From positions 186,001 through 250,000 of the forward strand of contig JANRID010000018.1 in assembly GCA_033765305.1 (NCBI GenBank): 64,000 nucleotides of DNA, read 5' to 3'. The position numbers and the translations under genes are program-made. Each line of letters opens with the position of its first letter. Position 1 is the stretch's first letter. Positions 52,851-61,542 of this stretch are shown piece after piece. Origin of the DNA: RDXT01 sp033765305 (GTDB lineage Bacteria; Bacteroidota; Bacteroidia; J057). The notes beneath the pieces are model-generated. The model was not told the DNA's origin, did not search any database, and saw only the letters and a program-made list of their open reading frames with translations.

Positions 52851-52856
52851 ACCGGA

Positions 52857-53915
52857 TTAACGTCCGGAGGCTGCCGGGAGTTTGAACAGCACACAGATGG
52901 TCTCCCAGAGGAGGCGCAGGTCGGTGCCGGGGCCGGCCTCGCGCGCGTAGGCGACCTCCAGGCGGCGGCGGTCTTCTTTGGTAAGGCCGGGCTGGCGGCG
53001 GCGTGCGATCTGCCAGGGGCCGGTGATGCCGGCCGGCGCCAGGAAGCGCGCCGACCACTGGTCAGTGGTCAGCTGCTCGGCCTCGCGCAGGGCCAGGGGC
53101 CGGTTGCCGACGATCGACATATCGCCTTTGAGCACGTTGAGCAGCTGCGGCAGATCGTCCAGGCTGCTGCGCTGCAGCCAGCGCCCGATGGGGGAAGCGC
53201 CGCCCTCCGGGCCGGGGCGGCGGGTGCGGAGCTTGTAGAAATCGAAGATCTGATAGCCCCTGCCCACCCGTTTGGATACCTCCAGCACAGGGCCGGGGCT
53301 GTGGAGCCGCACGAGCGCCGCCGCCGCCAGGAGCAGGGGCGAGGCCAGCAGCAGGCCCAGGCCTGCCGCTGCCAGATCGAAGAGGCGCTTGCCTGCCGGC
53401 ACCTCGCGGGCCTGCGCCGAAGGCGGCGCAGGCAGCGCCCAGGCGCTGCGGTGCTGCTGCAGGAAGCGCAGCCGCACCCCGAAGGCCTGCGCCTCGCTGG
53501 CCGGGCTCAGGATGTCATCCGCGCCGGCAGCCAGCGCCTTGCGCTTGTCCTCCCGCGTCCAGGTATCGGCGACCGCAAAAAACGGGATGCCGCTGCCGTC
53601 CGGCAGGCTCCGGACCCGCTCCAGCAGCTCGTAGGCGCTGCTGTCCGGCAGGCGCCGCATGCACAGGATGGCGCCGGGCCGCAGGCCGGCCTGCAGCGCC
53701 AGAAAGCCCCGGAAGGCCGAAGCCTCCGCATGAACGGCGTACCCGCTGCCGGCCAGGCGGGCAGCAAGGGGATGGGCATCCGGCCCGATCCACAGCAAGG
53801 TATGGGAGTATTCGCCTGTCACAGCTGCTTCAGCACGGCTTTGCGGCGAAATACGGTTTTTTCGGCTGAATAACACGGTATGGGACCACATCGGCTGGGA
53901 AGTCAGGGTACACAA
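52857..53915 (-). CDS. Bacterial sugar transferase fused to a degenerate receiver domain
   Basis: A 352-residue protein. Residues about 35-145 follow the receiver fold (HTLLWIGPDAHPLAARLAGSGY, ALQAGLRPGAILCMRRLPDSSAYELLERVRSL, RKALAAGADDILSPAS) but lack the acidic pocket and phosphorylation aspartate. Residues about 170-340 are a sugar-1-phosphate transferase: membrane helix LFDLAAAGLGLLLASPLLLAAAALV, then KLRT, SLDDLPQLLNVLKGDMSIVGNRPL, and PGITGPWQ-like AGITGPWQ. It starts four bases after the response regulator stop. It likely primes a polysaccharide on undecaprenyl phosphate. Confidence 0.88.
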   Translation of the reverse strand: MCTLTSQPMWSHTVLFSRKNRISPQSRAEAAVTGEYSHTLLWIGPDAHPLAARLAGSGYAVHAEASAFRGFLALQAGLRPGAILCMRRLPDSSAYELLERVRSLPDGSGIPFFAVADTWTREDKRKALAAGADDILSPASEAQAFGVRLRFLQQHRSAWALPAPPSAQAREVPAGKRLFDLAAAGLGLLLASPLLLAAAALVRLHSPGPVLEVSKRVGRGYQIFDFYKLRTRRPGPEGGASPIGRWLQRSSLDDLPQLLNVLKGDMSIVGNRPLALREAEQLTTDQWSARFLAPAGITGPWQIARRRQPGLTKEDRRRLEVAYAREAGPGTDLRLLWETICVLFKLPAASGR

Positions 53916-53918
53916 GGA

Positions 53919-54314
53919 TCATGCCGCACGCGCAAGCGCAGAGCGGATGGCGTGGATCACGCTGTCGGGGTTGAAGGGTTTGATCAGATACTGGTCGGCG
54001 CCCGCATCCAGGCAGCGCTGCTTCACCTCCAGCGTATGGTGGCCGGAAAGCAGGATGACCGGGATGTCCTGAAACAGCCCGCTGCACCGGATCTGCTCCA
54101 GCAGCTCCAGGCCGGTGAGCTGCGGCATTTCAAGATCGGTCATGATCAGATCGGGCATGCGGCCCCGCGCCATGCGGGCCATCGCATCCAGCCCGTCTTC
54201 TGAGAGCTCCACCCGGAACTGCTTGCGGAGGATGAATTCCAGCAGCATCCGGATGCCCGGATCGTCATCCACGACGAGGATCAGCGGCTTGATCGGTTCA
54301 TTGAAATCCGGCAC
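53919..54314 (-). CDS. Single-domain response regulator
   Basis: A 131-residue CheY-like receiver with all active residues: DDD in ILVVDDDPGIRML, Asp in LIMTDLEMPQLTG, Ser in VILLSGHH, Lys in LIKPF. It is the first gene of a three-gene operon with the receiver/sugar-transferase fusion and the Cys4 protein. A functional receiver next to a degenerate receiver on an enzyme suggests phosphorylation-dependent control of polysaccharide initiation; that is inference. Confidence 0.9.
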   Translation of the reverse strand: MPDFNEPIKPLILVVDDDPGIRMLLEFILRKQFRVELSEDGLDAMARMARGRMPDLIMTDLEMPQLTGLELLEQIRCSGLFQDIPVILLSGHHTLEVKQRCLDAGADQYLIKPFNPDSVIHAIRSALARAA

Positions 54315-54519
54315 GGGTAAGAAATTGAATTGGTTGTACGGAGTATGGAATATTCACAAGGCCCGATAAGAAAACGTACGAAGAATCCTGGCGAAGCCGC
54401 CCGGCACGGCGCGGACGGTCAGATCTCCTGCGCCGGCGGAAGAAATCGCTGCGCGGACGGCGGGCCGGAAGCTCCGATGCCAGGCCGCCTCCGGATGTCA
54501 GATTTCGTTATAAAGATCT

Positions 54520-54527
54520 GATATTTG
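54520..54527 (+). promoter_or_regulatory. -7-like box abutting the EGF-like lipoprotein gene
   Basis: GATATTTG, one mismatch from TAnnTTTG, ends four bases before the ATG in the same TTTGCCCCATG string seen at folD. Confidence 0.45.
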
Positions 54528-54531
54528 CCCC

Positions 54532-55146
54532 ATGAACCTGTACCTGCGTATTGCGCTTCCCCTGATGCTGGGCAGCATCCTGCTGGCCGCCTGCAAGCCC
54601 GATCCCTGCGAGGCCCTGACCTGCGAAAACGGGGGCGTCTGCAACGGCGGCGAATGCGACTGCCCGGAGGGCTTCACCGGCCCCGCCTGCAACATCAGCC
54701 TCGACCCCTGCGCGAACAAGGGCTGCGACAGCCTGCGCACCCAGAGCTGCATCTCCTCCGGCGCCGAGGCGCTCTGCATCTGCCGCGACGGCTTCGAGGG
54801 TACGCTCTGCCAGAGCGAATGGGCCGACAAATACGCCGGCACGTATATCTGCCAGGAGTCCTGCAACGGCACCGATATTTCGTTCAATGTCACCGTCATC
54901 AAAGGCCCGGAATTCAAGCGCATCACCATCGGCAACTTCAGCAACCGGCAGACAGCCACGCAGAGCGCCCGCGTCGTGGCCCGGCTCAACGATCCGGAGG
55001 TGCTTGAAATCTATGAGCAGTTTATGCCCTTCGGCAAGGTCCAGGGCATCGGCAGCCGGGACGGCAGCGGGAACCTCAGCCTGGTGTACACCATTATTTC
55101 CGGAAAAGACACCCTCAGCTGCTCAGCCCTGCTGGTCAGGCAGTGA
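54532..55146 (+). CDS. EGF-like domain lipoprotein
   Basis: A 204-residue lipoprotein (lipobox LLAAC). Residues about 24-60 and 60-95 are two EGF-like modules with six cysteines each (CEALTCENGGVCNGGECDCPEGFTGPAC is followed by CANKGC ... CICRDGFEGTLC); the rest is a beta-rich domain of about 105 residues (YAGTYICQESCNGTDISFNVTV). EGF modules are unusual but recurring in Bacteroidota surface proteins. It is probably on the outer surface. It is divergent from the response regulator operon. Confidence 0.82.
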   Translation: MNLYLRIALPLMLGSILLAACKPDPCEALTCENGGVCNGGECDCPEGFTGPACNISLDPCANKGCDSLRTQSCISSGAEALCICRDGFEGTLCQSEWADKYAGTYICQESCNGTDISFNVTVIKGPEFKRITIGNFSNRQTATQSARVVARLNDPEVLEIYEQFMPFGKVQGIGSRDGSGNLSLVYTIISGKDTLSCSALLVRQ

Positions 55147-55153
55147 GCGTTAC

Positions 55154-55489
55154 TTAGCCCCAGGGCCACCACTTGCGGGGTGCCGGCAGGCCGATGAAGA
55201 GCCTGGTGTCCTGTTCCCGCACCGGATAGGTATCGATATAATAGCCGCCCCGCTCGCACTGGCCGGTTTTGAGGTCGAAGGCGTAGCGGTGCCAGGGGCA
55301 GACCAGCTGGCCCTGATCGCTGACGAACCCATGCTCCAGGGGGCCGTTGGCATGGGGGCAGCGCGCATCGGTCGCATACCAGACGCCATTGTGGCGCAGC
55401 AGGCAGAGCTTGCGCCCGCCCAGCTTCACATAGCTGATCGCGCTCCCGGAAACGGGGCCATCCACCAAATGCCAGCGGTAGCGTTTCAT
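55154..55489 (-). CDS. Rieske-type 2Fe-2S ferredoxin
   Basis: A 111-residue protein. Cluster ligands are in CPHANGPLEHG (Cys-x-His) and CPWHRYAFDLKTG (Cys-xx-His). Length and sequence correspond to small Rieske ferredoxins that pass electrons to oxygenases. No oxygenase is beside it. It lies 11 bases after the hotdog thioesterase stop on the same strand, so the two form an operon, and it converges on the EGF gene. Confidence 0.93.
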   Translation of the reverse strand: MKRYRWHLVDGPVSGSAISYVKLGGRKLCLLRHNGVWYATDARCPHANGPLEHGFVSDQGQLVCPWHRYAFDLKTGQCERGGYYIDTYPVREQDTRLFIGLPAPRKWWPWG

Positions 55490-55500
55490 TTCAGGGGAAA

Positions 55501-55941
55501 TCAGGCGGGGGAAGGGGCTGGACTGCGGTCATAAAACAGCCGCACGATGGCGCTGCATACGGCGCAGGCCTCGCCAGCGTCGTTCAGGATGCGGGCCTCC
55601 ACAAAGACGGTGGATTTTCCTGCGGATACGACCTCGGCAACCGCTACCGCCTCCGACTGCACTTCCAGCAGCTTGCGGTACTGGATGTTGAGCGATACGG
55701 TCGAGAGGGCCTTGTAGCCCTCGCCGGCCACCGAGCGCGCCGCCGCCGATACCAGCCCGTCGAACAGATAGGCCATGATGCCGCCGTTGAGGGCCTGGGT
55801 GCCGCCGCCGCCCCGGTGGTGCGGCTGCACCGCCAGTACGGCCCGCGCATAGCCGGGGCGCACCGCTTCGAGCCGGGCACCGGGCCAGGTCCAGAAGGCG
55901 GAGGCGTTCCAGCGCTCCATAAAATCGGCAGCAGTATTCAT
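55501..55941 (-). CDS. PaaI-type hotdog thioesterase
   Basis: A 146-residue hotdog protein. LNGGIMAYLFDGLVSAAA carries the PaaI-type glycine pair and aspartate on the central helix. Later KALSTVSLNIQYRKLLEVQSEAVAVAEVV and SAGKSTVFVEARILNDAGEACAVC are the usual strands. PaaI-class enzymes hydrolyse aromatic or short acyl-CoAs. In most the first pair is HGG, here NGG. Operon with the Rieske gene; promoter region shared with the divergent cytochrome. Confidence 0.85.
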   Translation of the reverse strand: MNTAADFMERWNASAFWTWPGARLEAVRPGYARAVLAVQPHHRGGGGTQALNGGIMAYLFDGLVSAAARSVAGEGYKALSTVSLNIQYRKLLEVQSEAVAVAEVVSAGKSTVFVEARILNDAGEACAVCSAIVRLFYDRSPAPSPA

Positions 55942-56019
55942 CCGGGACTCAATTCATCAAACCGCGCGCAAGATACCCGTTTTTTTCCCAGATTTGAATC
56001 CGAATACCTTGCACGTCCT

Positions 56020-57417
56020 ATGCACATCCGAGCACTTGCAGCAGCATGGGGGCTGGCGATGCTGGCCGGCTGCCGCACAGCACCGCCGCCGCCCGCCGCC
56101 CTGCCTGAAGGCCGCGTGTACCGCATTCTGCCTGCGCCGAAGTCCGCCTCCGGGGACCCGGAGGCCGGCTTCCGTTACCTGATTTACGGCGACTATATCG
56201 GCAGCGGCCTGCCGATCGGCCTGTTTTCAAAGCTGATGGAGCGCTATGAAGACACGGTCTTCCGCCGCGAAGGCCCCGCAGGCCGCCTGCCCTACCTCAA
56301 CAATGTCCTCACCGCGCCCAATGGCGTCACGGTCGCCAGCGGCAACTGCTTTACCTGCCATGCAGGCCGGCTCAATGGCCGGGTTATTCCCGGCCTGGGC
56401 GACTCCTGGAGCGACTACACCCGGAGCCAGGCGCGCCAGATCCGCCTGGCGAAGTTCTTCATGCGCATGCGCTACGGGCGGAAGTCGCCCGAATGGGAGG
56501 CAGCTTCGATGATTATCCCCTACTATGAGGCCATTACCCCCCGCATCATCACGGAGCAGTACGGCATGAACCCTGCCTTCCGTCTCGAGGAGGCCTGCGT
56601 GGCCCAGCGCCGGCCTGCCGATCTGGGCTATCAGGCTGAGCCGGGGTTTGCTATGCATGACTTCAATATCGCCTGCGACGTGCCGCCGCTCTGGCATGTG
56701 CGGAAAAAACAGGCGCTCTATTATAATGGCATGGGCCGGGGCGATTTCACCAAGCTCCTCATGCAGGCTTCCGTGCTGGGCATCCCCGACAGCGCCGCTG
56801 CCCGCCGGGCCCAGGAGCAGTTCGACGATGTGCTGGCCTGGCTCCGCACCGTGGAGCCGCCGGCATGGCCGTACACCATCGACCGCCAGCTGGCAGCCCA
56901 GGGCGAGCAGCTCTACCTCGATGCGTGCAGCAAATGCCATGGCCGGTACGGCGATCATCCCGAATACCCCAACCGCCTCGAACCGCTGGACAAGGTAGGG
57001 ACCGACCCCCTGTATGCGCGCTACTTTCTGGAGGAGTCGGGTCTGGCCGGCTGGTACAACCAGAGCTGGTTTGCCCAGTCGCCGCCGCGCTCCGAAATGA
57101 AGCCCTCGGCAGCCTATATCGCGCCGCCGCTCGACGGGATCTGGGCTACGGCGCCGTATCTGCACAACGGCTCCGTGCCGACGCTCGACGCGCTGCTCAG
57201 CAGCACGCAGCGGCCGGTGTACTGGCTCCGCAGCGAAAGCAGCTCCAGCTACGACAGCGTACGCGTGGGCTGGCAGTACACCGAGCCGGAACGGCCCCGC
57301 GATCCCCGCACCTACAACACCCGCCTGCCGGGCTATGGCAATCAGGGGCATACCTACGGCGACACGCTCAGCGCTGCCGAACGGCGCGCCGTGATCGAAT
57401 ACCTCAAGACGCTCTGA
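56020..57417 (+). CDS. RoxA-like diheme cytochrome c lipoprotein
   Basis: A 465-residue lipoprotein (LAMLAGC). Two heme-c motifs: CFTCH around residues 110-114 and CSKCH around 303-307. Other conserved pieces, such as GVTVASGNC, FNIACDVPPLWHVRKKQALYYNG, and YIAPPLDGIWATAPYLHNGSVPTL, match the diheme family that includes rubber oxygenase RoxA and cytochrome c peroxidases. The usual catalytic residues of RoxA cannot be checked here, so activity (oxygenase, peroxidase or electron carrier) is open. It acts in the periplasm. A small gene follows. Confidence 0.82.
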   Translation: MHIRALAAAWGLAMLAGCRTAPPPPAALPEGRVYRILPAPKSASGDPEAGFRYLIYGDYIGSGLPIGLFSKLMERYEDTVFRREGPAGRLPYLNNVLTAPNGVTVASGNCFTCHAGRLNGRVIPGLGDSWSDYTRSQARQIRLAKFFMRMRYGRKSPEWEAASMIIPYYEAITPRIITEQYGMNPAFRLEEACVAQRRPADLGYQAEPGFAMHDFNIACDVPPLWHVRKKQALYYNGMGRGDFTKLLMQASVLGIPDSAAARRAQEQFDDVLAWLRTVEPPAWPYTIDRQLAAQGEQLYLDACSKCHGRYGDHPEYPNRLEPLDKVGTDPLYARYFLEESGLAGWYNQSWFAQSPPRSEMKPSAAYIAPPLDGIWATAPYLHNGSVPTLDALLSSTQRPVYWLRSESSSSYDSVRVGWQYTEPERPRDPRTYNTRLPGYGNQGHTYGDTLSAAERRAVIEYLKTL

Positions 57418-57450
57418 ACCGCACGGCATATCCGATTAACCCTGAGAACC

Positions 57451-57825
57451 ATGAACGAGCCGCTCGACGAACTGCTGCTGGAATCCCTCCGGAATGATTT
57501 TGCGGAGGTCGGCAGCACCCTCAAAGCCCTTGCAGCGCGCGTGATCGAAGAGGGGGTGTCCGAATACCCCATCTTTGTCGCGTCGCGGGAGCTGGTCAGC
57601 CTGGGCAAGCCCATCTTCGATCAGGACCTGATGCAGCTCAACTGGTTTTTCTCTGCTTCGATCCTGGAAGAATTTGTCCGCAAGCAGATCATCGAACCCG
57701 GCAAGCTGACGCGCTTCCGCAAGGCGTATGAGAATCCGGAGGAACGGGCCTGCCTCTTCGTGGTCACGCCGGAGGTGATGCAGTTTGTGTTTCTGCCCTA
57801 CCAGGAGGAGGAGGAAGCGGAATAA
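57451..57825 (+). CDS. Conserved hypothetical protein
   Basis: A 124-residue soluble protein: LLESLRNDFAEVGSTLKALAARVIEEGVSEYPIFVAS at the start, IFDQDLMQLNWFFSASILEEFVRKQII, and an end with CLFVVTPEVMQFVFLPYQEEEEAE. No signal peptide, acidic tail. A small alpha/beta protein seen in Bacteroidota; function unknown. It starts 34 bases after the cytochrome gene and may be cotranscribed. Confidence 0.75.
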   Translation: MNEPLDELLLESLRNDFAEVGSTLKALAARVIEEGVSEYPIFVASRELVSLGKPIFDQDLMQLNWFFSASILEEFVRKQIIEPGKLTRFRKAYENPEERACLFVVTPEVMQFVFLPYQEEEEAE

Positions 57826-57830
57826 CACAA

Positions 57831-57853
57831 CACCCGGCCCTGGGGGCCGGGTG
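57831..57853. terminator. Bidirectional hairpin between convergent genes
   Basis: CACCCGGCC (57831-57839) pairs with GGCCGGGTG (57845-57853) over five bases. It lies between the stops of the 124-residue gene and the T9SS protein. T-runs on either side are poor, so it is likely but not certain. Confidence 0.55.
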
Positions 57854-57881
57854 CAGGCTTGCCGGTATGGGCACCGGCGCG

Positions 57882-60017
57882 TTACTGACGGACAATCCGC
57901 AGGGTCTGCACAGCAGTCCCGGAGCGCAGGCGTAGCGTGTAGACGCCAGCTGGCACGGAGGCAAGGCTCAGCACCTGCTGCGGCGGGCTGAAGGACTGCG
58001 CGAGCAGGACACGCCCCTCGATGGAGATCAGTTCCAGCTGGCCGGATTCGAGGGCCTCCACAGCGAGGAATTCGCCGGCAGGGTTGGGGAAGGCGGTGAG
58101 CTGAGCTGCATCTGCGGCAGGCCGCAGGCTGAATTCGGAGGCTTCCTGGGCCATGCGCAGGGTGCTGGTGCGCCATACGCCCTGGCCATTGGTGCCGGCA
58201 TAGAGGAAGTCGTCATTGGCGGCGATGGCCGTCACGGCGGGGGTTCCGGGCAGCGGGGTCCAGGCGGCAGCGGCTTCATCGCGGTATTCCACCACACCGC
58301 TGTTTACGCGATACAGGATGCCTTTGGACCAGACGCCGGGGGTGAAAGCTGCGGGGAAATTCCATCCGCCGCTGCTGGTCGACTGCCAGTAGCCCTGGGG
58401 CGTCTCGGCGTAGTAGCAGGCGCCGCGCAGGGTGATGCTGAGCACATTCTGACCATGCAGCTGCCGCACGGGCCAGGTCTGGGCCTGGTCGAAGGAGTAG
58501 AAGATGCCGTTGGGCGTGGCGGCGATCAGCACCTGTCCGCGGGCATAGATGCGGTTGACCGGGCCGGGGAAGACGGGGGTGGCGGGGGAGCGGTAGAGAT
58601 TCTTCGAACCGCCACTAACAAAATAGACCTCTCCGGCATAGGCTGCAGATACAACGTGATCCATCTCTTCGCCCTGGTAGGCACCTGCTGAATCTAGCAT
58701 CATGAGAACAGGCCTGTTATTCAGTAAGCTGAACTGCAGAACAAGGATTCCTTCATATAAGTCGTTAGACGCACTGGTCCTGAAAACAGCAGTCAGCGTA
58801 TCCTGTTGCGGATATAGCTGTTTAACCATGTATCCATAGCCCGATCGACCGCCTTCTATTTGCGCCCAGCGCCGGTTGGGGTGGGCGGAGGCATAGATCG
58901 TGCCGCTTTCCTCTTCGTCGTCATAGCTGCCCTCCTCAAATCCTGCGACAAACAGGCCGCTGGCACCGGTCGTGATCCGGGTTACCCGCGCATTTCCCAG
59001 CCCTTCCACAAACGGGGTCCAGGTATTGGCGCCGGGCGCTTTGCGGTACACGCCGTCGGCGCCGCAGGCAAAGAGCGTTCCGTCCAGGGTATACAGGCCG
59101 CTGAGCAGCTCGTCTTCCAGTCCGGCGGCCAGCCACGTCACGCCATGATCCGTGGACTGCCAGACACCCTGCCGGGCGGAGGCCGCATACAGGCGGTCGT
59201 TGCTGATGGCCAGGCCGGTGATGTCCGTAAACGGCGGCTGACTCTGCACCCGCACCCAGGGCACCCAGGAGGCGGAGCGGTAGAGGCCGTATCCGGGCAC
59301 CGCAGCGTAGAGCCTCGGGCCTTTGGCGGCAATGGCAGCAGGCGCGGCAGGCAGGCTGCCGGTAGGATACGGATGCCAGCTGAGGCCCTGGTCATACGAG
59401 GCCGATACCTGGCCGGTTTTGCCGAAGTGCAGCACATGGTTCTGCGCATCCCATTCCCAGAACAGATGCACGCCGCCGGGCAGCACATGGGGCTGCAGGG
59501 TCCAGGTGGCGCCGCCGTCATCGGAGCGCACCAGATCCGGGTGGCCCAGTTTGCCGGCCAGAAGCCGGCTGCCGGCTGCGATGAAGGTGACCGGGCGATC
59601 CCAGCTGTCCAGCAAATAGTCCCGGACAGAGTCCCATCCGGCTACCGGGGCCCAGGGGCCTTGATTCACAGACCGCACCAGGGTCGCGTTTTCATAGTCA
59701 TGGCCAAGGGCATAGACCCCAGACGGCGAGGCATCGAGCTGGAGCACCCGGTTGAAGAACGTTTCATCGCGGTACAGCTCCATGGGGGCGTTCGGCAATG
59801 CGAGGCTCCAGGTTTCTCCCTGATCCATCGACCGGTAAATTCCTGCATAGGAATTGGCATAGAGGGCCGTCCCATCCGTCGTCAGTTTTTCCACCGGGCT
59901 CGACAAGGGACCGATGGCTTTCCATTGACCTGCAAGCTGGGCCTGCAGCCGGGGAGCACAGAAGAAGAGTAAGGAAATCAGCAGCCAGGCTGCGCGGGGG
60001 AAAGAGCGTGATTTCAT
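57882..60017 (-). CDS. Type IX-secreted beta-propeller protein
   Basis: A 711-residue exported protein: signal peptide (AWLLISLLFFCAPRLQAQ), then repeated beta-propeller-type segments of the sortilin/BNR kind (DQGETWSLALP, DDGGATWTLQP, DHGVTWLAAGLE, DQAQTWPVRQL), and a C-terminal type IX sorting domain: LTAFPNPAGEFLAVEAL ... GVYTLRLRSG. The sorting domain directs passage through the T9SS and attachment or release at the surface. Ligand unknown. The ATG at 60017 starts the signal peptide. Confidence 0.9.
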   Translation of the reverse strand: MKSRSFPRAAWLLISLLFFCAPRLQAQLAGQWKAIGPLSSPVEKLTTDGTALYANSYAGIYRSMDQGETWSLALPNAPMELYRDETFFNRVLQLDASPSGVYALGHDYENATLVRSVNQGPWAPVAGWDSVRDYLLDSWDRPVTFIAAGSRLLAGKLGHPDLVRSDDGGATWTLQPHVLPGGVHLFWEWDAQNHVLHFGKTGQVSASYDQGLSWHPYPTGSLPAAPAAIAAKGPRLYAAVPGYGLYRSASWVPWVRVQSQPPFTDITGLAISNDRLYAASARQGVWQSTDHGVTWLAAGLEDELLSGLYTLDGTLFACGADGVYRKAPGANTWTPFVEGLGNARVTRITTGASGLFVAGFEEGSYDDEEESGTIYASAHPNRRWAQIEGGRSGYGYMVKQLYPQQDTLTAVFRTSASNDLYEGILVLQFSLLNNRPVLMMLDSAGAYQGEEMDHVVSAAYAGEVYFVSGGSKNLYRSPATPVFPGPVNRIYARGQVLIAATPNGIFYSFDQAQTWPVRQLHGQNVLSITLRGACYYAETPQGYWQSTSSGGWNFPAAFTPGVWSKGILYRVNSGVVEYRDEAAAAWTPLPGTPAVTAIAANDDFLYAGTNGQGVWRTSTLRMAQEASEFSLRPAADAAQLTAFPNPAGEFLAVEALESGQLELISIEGRVLLAQSFSPPQQVLSLASVPAGVYTLRLRSGTAVQTLRIVRQ

Positions 60018-60130
60018 CTGAGTACAGGTATAGAGGTGTGGAAACGATTGCACAGCTTACGCCGCTTCCGGGCAGCCCTCAATGCGCTGGGTCAGTGCGG
60101 GGAGTGACTTTGTTCCTGGCCGGAAACGCC

Positions 60131-60167
60131 GCAGCCCGGCTCCGCAGGTTTTGCGGGGCCGGGCTGC
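60131..60167. terminator. Very stable hairpin between the DUF4407 and T9SS genes
   Basis: GCAGCCCGGC (60131-60140) pairs with GCCGGGCTGC (60158-60167), and CCGCA/TGCGG extend it inside. No T-run on either strand. It lies 22 bases after the DUF4407 stop (minus strand). Confidence 0.5.
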
Positions 60168-60189
60168 ATGAAGCCGGATGGGGCGGGGT

Positions 60190-61527
60190 TCAGTTGCGTT
60201 CTCGGCTGGATTCTTCGGCCACCGAGGCGCCATTGAGCAAGCCAGCGGTGCGCACCTGCTGGCGCAGGGCGGCATTGAGGTCGTAGTTCATGTCCGAGAT
60301 GGAGCGCAGCGCCTCGATTTTCTTGTGGTGCTCGATGCGGCTCAGCAGATAGTCGTAGGGCCCGCGCTTGGAGATGAGTTTGACGAACACGGGCGAAGTC
60401 TCCAGGAGGATGAAGAGCATCATGATCAGGTTGCTCATCCACCAGATGGAAGGATCGTCTTTTTTCATCAGCTCCAGCGCCTGGATCTTCGCCGGGAAGC
60501 CTACCCCGTAGCGGCGGGCCTTGTCGCGGGCGGCGGGCAGCTCGGTCGCTTTCTGCTGCTCGCGCTCCTGGCGGGCCTTGTCCAGGGCGTCGCGCTGCTG
60601 CTGCAGCATGACGATCTCCTCGTCGAGGCCCTTGGTGTAGGAGGCGCGCACATCTTTGCGCTCTTTTTCCAGCGTATTCATCCGGGCGGAGAGCTGGTTC
60701 AGTTCGCGCTGCATGAGCTGGTTCTGGCGGCTCAGCTGTTCGCTCTGGCCGGCATAGGGCTGCGGGAAGTCCCAGCGCACGAATTTCCGGTTGCCGCTGC
60801 GGTCGGTTTCGTAGATCCGGGTGGCATACTGGGCCCAGAGATTGGATTTCTGGGTCTCGTTCTGCTGAATCCGGGGCATGTAGCGTGCGTAGAGGCTGTC
60901 GTAGCGGGATTTGACCCGGTTGTATTCGTCCGATACCTCGCCGAACTGGAAGGTAGCGGGCTTGCCCTCCTTCATCTGCTTGTAGGCGATCCGGGTGCTG
61001 TCGATATGCTGGATGGCGGCATTGATGGAGTCCAGCCCGAGCTTATGGTCGAGCTGGGCTTCGGCTTCGCGCTCCAGCTGCTGCACGTAGCCGTAGAGGC
61101 CGGCGTTGATCTGGTTGCGGAACAGCTCGATCTCGATGGGCTTGGTCACCACGACCGAGATGAGGACAGCCAGAATCAGGCGGGGGGCGGCAATGCCGAA
61201 TTCATACCAGAACCGGCCCTCCTTGCGCATGGAGGACACGATGTAGCGGTCGAGGTTGAAAATCAGGGCACCCCAGAGCAGGCCAAAGAGCACCGACACC
61301 ACGGCATTGCTCGTGAGGGTGTGAATGGCGAAGGAGCCCGAGAGCACAGCCATGCAGGCCGTCAGGAAGATGGTGGCACCGATCCCCACGTATTTGGTGT
61401 GTTCGGAGGGGCAGGCTTCGAGAACTTTCATGTACGCGCCGGCGCAGGCGAAAAAGAAGCGGCGGATGGGGCCAGGCTTCTCGTAATATTGCTCCATGCC
61501 ATAGGCATAGCTGTTGTACTCTTCCAT
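60190..61527 (-). CDS. DUF4407 integral membrane protein
   Basis: A 445-residue protein. After a short cytosolic N-terminus come four helices (IGATIFLTACMAVLSGSFAIHT; VVSVLFGLLWGALIFNLDRYIV; RLILAVLISVVVTKPIEIELF; and, late, WMSNLIMMLFILLETSPVFVKLI) around a large coiled-coil segment (residues about 160-340, for example LSARMNTLEKERKDVRASYTKGLDEEIVMLQQQR). This is the DUF4407 family: LDRYIVSS is its signature. Function unknown. It lies 15 bases after its partner's stop and is cotranscribed with it. Confidence 0.9.
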   Translation of the reverse strand: MEEYNSYAYGMEQYYEKPGPIRRFFFACAGAYMKVLEACPSEHTKYVGIGATIFLTACMAVLSGSFAIHTLTSNAVVSVLFGLLWGALIFNLDRYIVSSMRKEGRFWYEFGIAAPRLILAVLISVVVTKPIEIELFRNQINAGLYGYVQQLEREAEAQLDHKLGLDSINAAIQHIDSTRIAYKQMKEGKPATFQFGEVSDEYNRVKSRYDSLYARYMPRIQQNETQKSNLWAQYATRIYETDRSGNRKFVRWDFPQPYAGQSEQLSRQNQLMQRELNQLSARMNTLEKERKDVRASYTKGLDEEIVMLQQQRDALDKARQEREQQKATELPAARDKARRYGVGFPAKIQALELMKKDDPSIWWMSNLIMMLFILLETSPVFVKLISKRGPYDYLLSRIEHHKKIEALRSISDMNYDLNAALRQQVRTAGLLNGASVAEESSRERN

Positions 61528-61542
61528 GCAGGTTCAGGAGGG

